From Amphibalanus amphitrite (lineage: Eukaryota > Arthropoda > Thecostraca > Balanomorpha > Balanidae): a DNA stretch of 64,000 nt. How positions within the stretch are numbered: position 1 is the first letter of the stretch; the number at the start of each line of letters is the position of its first letter. A program made the position numbers and the translations under genes. The stretch spans positions 310,001 through 374,000 of the forward strand of contig NW_024881790.1 in assembly GCF_019059575.1 (NCBI RefSeq). The letters are read 5' to 3'. This document shows, one piece after another, positions 55,862 through 64,000 of the stretch. Under the pieces are notes generated by a model that had not been told where the DNA came from, made no database searches, and saw only the letters and a program-made list of their open reading frames with translations.

Positions 55862-58023
55862 CCCGCGCCCCGCTGGGGGTCCTAGATTTTCACGCCCTGT
55901 TGGGGGGGGGGGGGTGAACAGCCCCCCTTCTAACTCGGCTCCTGTGTCACATAGCGATACGATGCGGCATGCAGCGTTCGAAATAGCGCCAAAAATAATA
56001 ACGAAAACACTTCGGTCACTTTTTTGGTCAGGTCAAAGGTCAGATCACCAGAGGTCATTAAGGGCAAAATTTCGCCGACTTCCAGGTCGAATGTGGATAA
56101 TTTTCCAGAAGCCAACGCATAACTCGGGAACCAATAGAGCTACAGACCCGCAGAAAAGTGCGTTCGATAGCCCTATTAGCACCCTTTCTGAAAAAAAGTT
56201 CTCATATTTGACCTAGCGTCAACAGTTTTGCCTGCAGGGGGCAAAAACTGCCAAAATAGCCGATTTTTCATGACAGTTTTTCTGCAATAACTTTTGACGC
56301 AAGCCTTGCACGAGATTCCTTTTACCGGCATCGTGTTCCCCTTGTCAAGACGCATCGAATGAACGTTAGTTCGACCGTCAACTTGAAAGTTTGACCTCAG
56401 CTCAAGGTCATGACCTGACCAGAAAGGGCCATGTATGATGCATATCAATCTATCCATATCGTCGAGCTGAACTCATCCAAGGCGTTTTCATTGCTCTAGC
56501 TGTCTCTATCAAAAGTTATTTGCGAAAACTCTTAGATACCATTCGTGACCTGAGATGATCTCCGGGGCCCGCATAAACAGGGGTCACGGGTACCATTTTC
56601 ATGTTCAGTGTGTCAAATTTGCTTGTATTACAGTGTTTGAGAGTATTTATAACGGCTTTCGTCCAAAAGAGGCGCCTTTCAATTTTATCCCATTAACTTA
56701 TACCTAAACGGGGAGATCGCAAAATTGACCTGACCTTTAGGTCACCGATATCAAAATTCCGAGACAAACATTTCGTACATACTGTTGCTCTAATCAATCT
56801 TTGAAAGTTTCAAAGCAATCGGTCATTCGGTGTAGCTATGGCAGATATTGAAACTTCTTATGAGGTAAGGTCACTTGAAGTGACCTAGTGACCTGACCTT
56901 GACTGACCTTGGTCGGAAATTTTCACAACATGTGTAGCATTGATGTACGATAAGGTGTGCCAGAAACGGCGGTGCTCCGAGCGCCGTTTTCTATAGATAT
57001 ACCTATTTGTTTTTGCCACTTAAACCAGTTAAACCTATATTTGAAAGATATGGCCCAAATTATCCATAAAACACGTGTCACATGATGCATCATCTTGACC
57101 GGATGACACAAAAAGACGACAACATAAAGCAAGCAGGACACATCAATCACGATGTTGCAATGTTTCGTTTCGTTTCGTGTATTGTTGAGACCATCCACAC
57201 CGTGGCTATTCGAGTCTCCCGTCATACATGTTGTAAAAGTAAAGTGACGCTAAAATATCGACAAGTTGTACATACACATAATGCCACATTACACACGATA
57301 AAACATATACTGCGATAAAAACATGATAAGAAAAGTGGGATGAGCTAAGCGTGAGCACATGACTAGGTGATGTATTCCCTTACTGCCAGTTTGAAAGCAC
57401 GGTAGGTCGGCGCGTCGCGGGCGGCGCGCGGCAGACCATTCCAGGCGACCGCCGCACGGTAAGTAAAGGCCTTCTGGCTCGAGGCCAGCCTGCAGCGCTG
57501 CAGGTGCAGGTCGCCGCCCTCCGATCCGCGGGTGTCCCGGGACGACACAGCGCTGCGGGGCACCAGGAGCTCCCGCACGCTGGAGGGCGCGCCGTCCGCC
57601 CGCAGCAACCCCCACACCTTTGCGACGTCCCGGCGCGCCACCAGGGTCTCGATCCTCGGCCAATCAAGATAATTTAGAGTCGGTGTAATGTGTTCGTGTT
57701 TCTTTATCCCTCCCACAATCCTGGCCGAAAAATTGATAACTTTTTGAAGCTTGTGCATCTGCCCCCTGGCCGCCCCACCCAAGACGCACAGACAGTAAGT
57801 GATATGTCCGCGGTATGTGCGGCCCGTCCGGCCAGGCCGGGACGGCGCCATTGGCTATGACCGTCCCGGCCCCGGGGAGATCTGTTGGTTATCTCCCCGT
57901 CCGGGGAGAGCTGTGGGATACCTCCCCGGACCCCGGAGCCCCGGACGGGCCACCGCCCCCGTTTTTTTATAGATGTTCGCGAAAAAACACAGGGGGATGT
58001 TCAACCCCCCAACAGGGCGTGGG
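55862..58023 (+). mobile_element. TTAA-family element (subfamily E, 2162 bp) carrying an RT fragment
   Basis: Left double end: outer CCCGCGCCCCGCTGGGGG, inner CGCCCTGTTGGGG at a 27 bp offset. Right single end, inward CCCACGCCCTGTTGGGG, then TTAA (58024-58027). The left flank is TTGA (55858-55861), probably a mutated TTAA. Left hairpin GGGGTGAACAGCCCC; right GGGGGATGTTCAACCCCCC (imperfect). The outer left motif matches subfamily D while the inner and right ones match each other. It contains a minus-strand retrotransposon fragment. Confidence 0.8.
57363..57851 (-). pseudogene. Non-LTR retrotransposon ORF2 C-terminal fragment
   Basis: 163 codons open: HKLQKVINFSARIVGGIKKH then ITPTLNYLDW, VRELLVPRSAV and AAVAWNGLPRAARDAPTYRA. 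This is the characteristic tail of Jockey/CR1-group ORF2 (LQ...N.AARI, L.WL, WN.LP...R.A.S...FK..L). The catalytic RT region is absent. It lies wholly inside the subfamily E TTAA element, so it was either captured or inserted there. GC-rich relative to the flanks. Confidence 0.8.
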
Positions 58024-58264
58024 TTAATGGATATACAGTGGAATCCGCCTAATAAGTCCACCTTGGTGACAAGGTATTTTGGATTTATAAAGCGATGGCT
58101 TAATTAATCGGAGTCAGCTATTTTTATTAAAAAGCATGTATCGCAGCTGCACGTTTCGTTCCCCTGCAATATAAGCGTATAGGCTAACAATCCTCAGTGC
58201 CTTGCTTATTACAATGAAAAGTACCGCAGGGGCTCCACTACCGGTGGGTTCGCTGGGTCCGGAT

Positions 58265-58441
58265 TAGTGATGTAAGTCAGTTACAGAAAATCGGAATACC
58301 GATACCAAACCAAATACCAACCAATATCATGGAAAAATACCGAAGTCAAACCAACTAGGGAATATGAGAGGAATTACCAACTTTTTACCAAATTCACAGC
58401 CTCTTATACACCAAAAAGTTGGCATCCGATTGACATCTCTA
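58265..58441. mobile_element. hAT MITE, 177 bp, TSD GTCCGGAT
   Basis: Begins TAGTGATGTAAG and ends TTGACATCTCTA (imperfect inverted termini). GTCCGGAT is duplicated at 58257-58264 and 58442-58449. The inside has repeated AATACC/GATACCAAACC words. Non-coding. Confidence 0.88.
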
Positions 58442-58449
58442 GTCCGGAT

Positions 58450-59110
58450 CCCCAATAATTTGACTTTTGTAATGTAGCCTAATGCATAAAGGCGTGCGTT
58501 TTAGGGCTGGACATTCCCCAACTGCGACCGTAGTGGAGAAGCCCCTGAAAATGACCAGCGCACACGGCAAAGCTGTCACAGCGATTAAGTCAGCATGTCC
58601 GTCCACCCATGGCCACTCCCCGTTATGCTTGCTATGCCAACGAACAGTCGACCGTGCCTGCTTTGCCGGGAAAATTTCTCTGAGGTGGATGGTGATTGTG
58701 CTCTTGGTAGCCCTGAACTTCTCTGTGGCCGTATTCACCAGGGGGCGTCGAAGTCTAGTAGGAAAATCTGGCAATCCCCGGCGTGACGTAACGTCGGGGA
58801 TGACCGACAGCAACTTGCACTGAAAGATACGGCAGAACGGCTATTTTTGAAAAATAATTAAAAATACTTTTGTGCTGGTATGACAAAACGCTTATCAGCA
58901 TGTTTCTCATCATGCGATAAAGGCATATCCGTGGTCGAAAATAGTCAAGCCCCTCCCAATTTCCAATCATCGACCTGATAAGCAAAGGATGTAAACGTAA
59001 TCCTTAAGGGCGACTTTCCGTTACATATCCGTACATATGCGTCCTTATGGAAATCGGTAGTGTGGCGATTGGCGACGCGCGCGACATCCGTGCGGCGACT
59101 GGCGACACCT
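58450..59110. other. Unassigned interval
   Basis: No recognisable family. GTGGCCGTATTCACCAG near 58725 resembles the GGCCGTATTCACAATCG words at 62602. GGCGACT/GGCGACACC short repeats precede the next element. Confidence 0.45.
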
Positions 59111-59409
59111 GGGCCTCGTTTCATAAAAGGAATTACTTACGGCGTTCCGTCAATTATGCCAGATTTGGCGTATTTGATGCCAATTCGGTTTCATAAAGCC
59201 GGAGACCGGAGTAATTCACGCCATCGAAAGTACGGAGCTTCATTTACGGCAAATGCTCGATTCCGGACCAATTGATGCCATTTGGGTTTCATAAAACGAC
59301 GTAATTAACGCCGAATATTTTATCAAGCTCTTGATATCAGTGGTGTAAACTACGCACAAAAATGTTGCGTGATTTTGAATTAATGTGAAGATTCGAAGCT
59401 AATTTTTAA

Positions 59410-60752
59410 AGGGACCCTCCCACCTTAAAGGTAGTGTGCCACCTTTGAAAGATTTCCCATTTTATTTTTCCTAGAATAAGAAGCTTCTGTTTTTACATAA
59501 TATCGCAAAAAAAAATCAAAAATGGGCCTGGAATAGTGCCTTTTTCGCCTAAAAGTTTTTCGGTTTTTAGATATGTATAACAACTGTAGTGGGCTCACCT
59601 GCAAACAGGCGTCGGGCAACAATCGCGAATGCGGCGCACTTGTGACAATAAGCAAAGGTCATTATAGTGTTACGACCATACGACGTACGGGAATGAGTTA
59701 TCAGCTGTCTAATCGTAGACAACACAATGTCGAGCCTTAAACTGTAAGCCCGTATTGGTATTGTTTCTTTTATTTGGCTGTCGAACATTATTTATGGTTT
59801 GAAATATGATTTTATGTAAAATAATTGATATGAAAAAGCCGTCTTATAAGTTATGACCCCATTTCACCACACGCAAGTGGCAGAAATGACAATGATCAGC
59901 TGACGCATTTTTCTTGGCCGAAGTCAGAGCGCGCGGCCCGACGCACCACGCGTATTTGGAAATTCCGACCTCGACGAGCATCAGAAGCCACCTAACAGGC
60001 GTGTTCGAAACCGCAGGAGATGATGATGAACGGGTTTATCGAAACTTGATTGGATGAGCATATCGGTAATAGCGATTTCAGTGTGTGCATTTATTGTTCA
60101 TAGTGGTGTGAAATGTGGTTGGGGTACGACCGACAACCCGTCGGGGCGAATTTCGCACTGGGGTACTCAAAATTTGAAGAATTTAAGACGTTTCCATGAG
60201 TTTTGAAGGTATGGATAAGTTCTAAAAATCCGGTTCTCCTTATCTGGGCCATTAACTCCATACGGTCCAAGAAAGCTGGCACACTACCTTTAACATTAGA
60301 TTTGAGTTGAGATAGCCAAAATGGGGTCCCTGGCTCACAATTACCGGTTTCGGCACTCACAACATCGAGAAATGCCTTAAATCAGAAATATTGAATTTCA
60401 AAATTGCAGCATTTTGATTCAGAGGGGCTAATGCTTAGGAATACCCCTCTGAATGTGTGACGTCAGCGCAGATATCTAACGATTTTTAAATGTTTGACTA
60501 AAACGTTTTGTAGCACGCGGTGGTATATGCTATTTGCGCGCAACATCTGCCGCAAACGCCGCACTTCTAAAATAAAGTCGCTAGAAACAGTAGAGATCCC
60601 AAAAAAGTAAACAAAAGTAAAAGTCTAATATCTCGAAAACCGGTGAATATTTTTCGGTGAAATTTGGTAGATATTCGTTTTCGCTCTTTCTGAACCGAGC
60701 GACATCACTTTCATGCCAATTCATAAACTTTTTTGAAGGTGGGAGGGTCCCT
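59410..60752. mobile_element. TTAAAGGGACCC element (478 bp plus insert)
   Basis: The ends AGGGACCCTCCCACCTT and its complement are inverted, with TTAA on both sides (59406-59409, 60753-60756). A second element with related ends sits at a TTAA only 15 bp inside its left end. The interior contains AATATCTCGAAAACCGG followed by GAAATTTGG, the same degenerate phrase as other repeats here. TTAA or TA duplication; non-coding. Confidence 0.8.
59429..60289. mobile_element. TTAAAGGTAGTG element, copy 2 (861 bp, uninterrupted)
   Basis: Same length and nearly the same sequence as 39257-41872 without its hAT insert. TTAA flanks at 59425-59428 and 60290-60293. It provides the empty site GTTACGAC for that hAT element. 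High similarity between copies suggests recent activity. Non-coding. Confidence 0.92.
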
Positions 60753-60967
60753 TTAATATATTTTATAATGTTGAGCCCGGTGAGGAAGAAAGAACAGCCA
60801 AAATGAGAAAAAGAAACTGCAAATCTTCTGTACCAGTCGCTTTTTTGTGGCCACCACTGAACTATATAATAGTGGCCACTATCTGTATCGGAATTTTGTT
60901 TATTCGCTGCGCCGCGCCACTTTCGTAGTTAGGCACTTCTGCTTAGCTGGCTTTCTGCTGTTTTTAA

Positions 60968-61960
60968 CCCGCGCACCGACGGGGGTCTGCGCCAACTTAG
61001 TACCGACGGGGGGGCGGATGACCGCCCCCCCTGAGATCTCGAGAACGAAGCAAGATAGCGACAAGCGGTAACGGCATCGGATACGCACGGCCAAGATCTA
61101 CAATTTTTACAAAGGTCATTTTCAGGTCAGGTCAAAGATGACGTCACAGGGGTCGAAAAAGTCAAAATGGCGGCGCTAGATATAGAGAGAGTTTTTCTCG
61201 AATAACTTTCGAATTAGTCAAGATAGGAACAAACTAAGGGCATCATCGTGATCCTCTCGTCAATCCGCATCGAATGATATATATGTTGACCTCGAAAGGT
61301 CAAGGTCAAAGGTTGACCTCAGGTCACGTGACCTCGAGGTCATCATGTATATCATTCGATGCGCCTTGACGAGCTGAACACAATGAGACCATCCACGCGT
61401 CTGTATCTTGTTCCTGTACGGAGTTATTGGCCAAAAACCTTTGGTGACCTTTGATGACGTCACATGACCTCACAGCTGCCCAACAGCAAAACAGACCTCA
61501 AGGTAGTGAAGGTTGATCGTATATGAAGCCATGTATGGTATATGGGGCCATTCCGACCCGTTTTAGTGGTAAAAACAGGGAGTTGATTTTTCCCCCATTG
61601 ACTTATAATGGGGAGGTCGCGAAATTGACCTGACCTTAGGTCACCGATATCAAAATTCCGAGATATACAAATTGTAGCTACTAATGACCTAATAATATCC
61701 TGCGACTTTCAAAGGCCTCCGACATCTACTGTAGCTCTGGCACGGTGACAAAGTTGCAAAAAAGTGACTTGAGGTTGGGTCATTCAAAGTGACCTGGTGA
61801 CCTGACCTTAAAAGTTAGGAGGTTCAAACTTGCACACCATGTGTAAAATTGATGAGGTTATAGTCATACCAAATTTCGCGGCGCTACGCGCCGCGGTTTT
61901 CCCGCTATTCGCGAAAAACCTCAGGGGGGGCGGATATCCGCCCCCCCGTCGGTGCGCGGG
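60968..61960 (+). mobile_element. TTAA-family element (subfamily A, 993 bp)
   Basis: TTAA flanks at 60964-60967 and 61961-61964. Left double end with ACCGACGGGGG repeated at 27 bp; right single end (inward CCCGCGCACCGACGGGG). Hairpins GGGGCGGATGACCGCCCC (4 nt loop) and GGGGCGGATATCCGCCCC. The centre carries AGGTCACGTGACCT at 61321. Homologous along its length to 26919-27901. Non-coding. Confidence 0.92.
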
Positions 61961-62266
61961 TTAATATATTGTTTTAATAAAGGATGGTCATCAATATCAA
62001 TTTTGTTTTTTCATATATAATTTTTAAGATTTAAATTCAACATAATTGTTTTATAAATTCTCGTAAAAAAAATAAGTGTTGACATGAAATTGTAATTTGT
62101 AGGACGCTTGATAAATTACGGTAACTACGCAAATGTGCTTAGTTACGGAGGTGTAAACAATTCCAGCTGTGGCTTTGTGAAACGGATTTATTTGCGCTCC
62201 GTAGTTTGAAAGGGTGTGAATTACGGAAAGGTGTAAGTTACGGCAGAGTTTTATGAAACGAGGCCC

Positions 62267-63025
62267 TGGTGGCTGCTTTTCTGCTGTATGCAGGTATTGG
62301 GGTTTTGCCAGATGTGGTTCCTACTGCTACACCACTATGTTTACCCAATACTAGAAAAGTTATTTTGCTAGTAAAAGGCAAGCAAATTGGAAGTTAATTT
62401 ATCAAATTGGTTATAAATGATTACGAGATAGTAATAAATACATTTTGATTGAATAATTGTTTAAATACTCAACCGTGAAACTGTATTCTGGTAGGTTTAG
62501 TAGAAATAAGTCCGTGCAACCTTGTATTTAGGGCCTTGGTATTCACAATCATTGGTTAAGGGTAGGGGTAGGAGTAACGGACGGGTAACGGGTTATTTTT
62601 GTGGCCGTATTCACAATCGAAGTTTACCCCTGATGGTCGCCCGGCGCCACGCAGACGGCACCACGCAGGCCAGGTGTATTATAATGTAACGTATAACTAT
62701 CATGGACGAAACCGCTTACTCGATTATAACCTCGGCAACAGTGAAAAACGAAGTTTTCCCCAAATTCGTCGAAACTTTGTCCCATCGTACGGACATTGGG
62801 TGCCTGCTGCCGCCAGTGACGTCATAGTATGCTAATTTTTCAAGACACAATTTTCGGTTACTTACCGTGCACAATTTGAAATCGAATATTTTTTCGGTAA
62901 GAAATTCTTGGCCAGACGCTGAAGCTGCCAAAACTCACGTGAGAGCTTCGATCAGGAGCTTGGAGCCAGCGTCCTTTTGAAAAAAAAAAAACGAACTATA
63001 GTCCACGATCCTAGCCACTACACTA
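62267..63025. other. Unassigned interval with a tRNA-like trace
   Basis: TATTCACAATC occurs twice (62540, 62606), possibly ends of a small MITE. On the minus strand about 62992-63031, GTAGTGTAGTGGCTAGGATC resembles the 5' half of a tRNA-Glu-like D arm, but no B box follows; a T-run follows instead. No gene. Confidence 0.4.
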
Positions 63026-63730
63026 CAGGGTGGAAAGTAATTACGCGAACATACTTTTTCGTCTTATAGCAATGGAAAAAGCGGCGGTGACATGAAAATT
63101 TCATCTTTTCATATATTCCTATTTATGTGCGATACACTGACAAAGGCGTTCAGGCATAATTGACATGAGCATGTCAAGCACTGTTGGCCAAAGCTTAGTC
63201 CACGCCTCCTGGAGCTGTCTGGTGAGGCAATCGATGTTAGTGGCTACTAGCAGCTCTTAGACGCTCTCCTGAAGAGTCGCCTGGATATTTTTGATCAAAT
63301 TGAGGTCTGGGCTATTCCCAGATTGACCATTATATGCCCAGAAGAAGAACGGGTTCTCAAAGCACCAGTCTTGCGTCTTTTTGGCCGTGAGAGGAAGGAC
63401 TTTATCAATCATGAAGAAGAGTTTCTTTGCGTCGGGCACAAAAGTGCGCTCAATCATTTTGCCCCTTTTGGTGCATTGATGGATTAAATAAAGAGATTCG
63501 TCTGGAAGGATGTTCCACTAGTTGTATACTTTATTTTTTGTGGCCTTGTTGGTCACTACATGCAATTCTGACACCATCCGGGCGCTCATAACACGCTGAT
63601 GTGTGTTCCTTTGCCGGATGTTTGAAGGTTGGGACGGGCGGGACGTCGGACGCATCAGCAGCCCCCAACGCGTTGTTCTGCAGGTTTGACGGATGAAATA
63701 GCTTCGAAGATGTCTCACCCAACCACAAAG
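63026..63730 (-). mobile_element. Tc1-like element, 3' part (decayed)
   Basis: A CAGGGTGGAAAGTAATTACG terminus adjoins TA at 63024-63025, typical of Tc1/mariner ends, and the transposase reads toward it from the minus strand. The other terminus is not recognised before the window ends, so the element may be truncated or continue past 64000. Confidence 0.65.
63119..63727 (-). pseudogene. Tc1-like transposase, catalytic and C-terminal part
   Basis: Read from 63727 down: KLFHPSNLQNNALGAADASD, VPPVPTFKHPAK, then (shifted frame) VSELHVVTNKATKNKVYN, then KRGKMIERTFVPDAKKLFF, TAKKTQDWCFENPFFFW and SGNSPDLNLIKN. The SPDLNxIxN block holds the last part of the Tc1 DDE domain (normally SPDLNPIEN; the catalytic glutamate position is K here). 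An in-frame stop follows QESV, after which ELLVATNIDCLTRQLQEAW and IMPERL complete the usual C-terminus before a stop at 63119-63121. Frameshift, internal stop and a lost catalytic residue make it dead. Confidence 0.85.
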
Positions 63731-64000
63731 CCAGCTGCCTGTCCTCCTCTGTTCAGGTTTGGCGGTCTTAAGAAAACTTAAATTGACAATCCTGCTGTTA
63801 ATTCATGAATTTTGGCCATCTCGATTGTTTGTACGGCTTGATTTTCGAATTTTCACGGATTTATGTATGAATCGTGATATCTTAGATGGGGTACCCGGCC
63901 AAAGTAAACCATTTCGCCTGTTTTCGGGTCGACTGTTGTCGTTTGGTCGCGGAAATGGTGACCACCCATTCGGCGCCTGAATTCGCCGAGGTTTTACTGC
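63731..64000. other. Unassigned end of window
   Basis: 270 bp with no recognised feature; a 73-codon frame has no family resemblance. Confidence 0.5.

Larger units (their letters stand above)
59111..62266. mobile_element. GGGCCTCGTTTCATAAAA element hosting three others
   Basis: An 18 bp perfect terminal inverted repeat (59111-59128, 62249-62266). Subterminal TTTCATAAA and GTAATTA/TTACGGC words recur on both sides (59120-59300; 62100-62240). Terminal GGGCC and the TTTCATAA motif resemble Harbinger/ISL2EU-type MITEs, but I found no clear TSD (flanks ACACCT and TGGTGG). Removing the elements inside leaves about 0.8 kb. Non-coding. Confidence 0.7.

Overview
This window is eukaryotic, animal-type, repeat-dominated DNA. 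I found no intact host gene, rRNA or credible functional tRNA. Nearly everything that can be interpreted is transposon: broken reverse transcriptase, hAT and Tc1/mariner coding remnants, short non-autonomous elements with exact target-site duplications (TSDs), and long inverted repeats. The mix (CR1/Jockey-type non-LTR elements, hAT and Tc1 MITEs, TTAA elements, many long fold-backs) fits an invertebrate, perhaps an aquatic arthropod or other marine animal, but the sequence does not fix the species.

Layout. 1-0.83 kb: end of a TTAA-type element. 1.3-17.5 kb: a tandemly duplicated Tc1-like locus whose second copy was split by a 4.9 kb element without TSD (3.5-8.4 kb), a fold-back (8.4-10.2 kb) and a non-autonomous hAT-like element that itself received a 1.7 kb hAT element and a 3.9 kb element. 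The last of these holds a giant palindrome carrying twelve copies of CACGTGCGCACGTG. 17.5-29.6 kb: TTAA-type elements, small RT and ORF1 remnants, and 2.8 kb without recognisable features. 29.6-44.1 kb: one non-LTR retrotransposon (endonuclease + RT) broken by at least five insertions and nested up to four levels deep. 44.1-58 kb: a fold-back, six more TTAA-type elements, another arm of the CACGTGCGCACGTG repeat and a second RT fragment. 59.1-62.3 kb: a three-level nest in a GGGCCTCGTTTCATAAAA element. 63.0-63.7 kb: a decayed Tc1 transposase.

The strongest unusual signal is a diverse family of TTAA-type (piggyBac-like) non-autonomous elements, twelve represented here. In every copy where both ends are visible, one end carries the terminal motif once and the other carries it twice, offset by exactly 27 bp. 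This holds in all subfamilies although the motif itself differs. Just inside each end lies a G-run/palindrome/C-run hairpin whose centre changes between subfamilies while staying self-complementary. Two copies have matched non-TTAA duplications (ATAT, CTAA). Interiors are dense in AGGTCA words, including TCAAGGTCA and AGGTCACGTGACCT. I propose this family as the candidate undescribed system. The second candidate is the CACGTGCGCACGTG palindrome array.

All boundaries come from reading the sequence by eye (TIRs, TSDs, paralogous empty sites). Superfamily names rest on TSD length, terminal bases and recognisable protein motifs, not on database searches.
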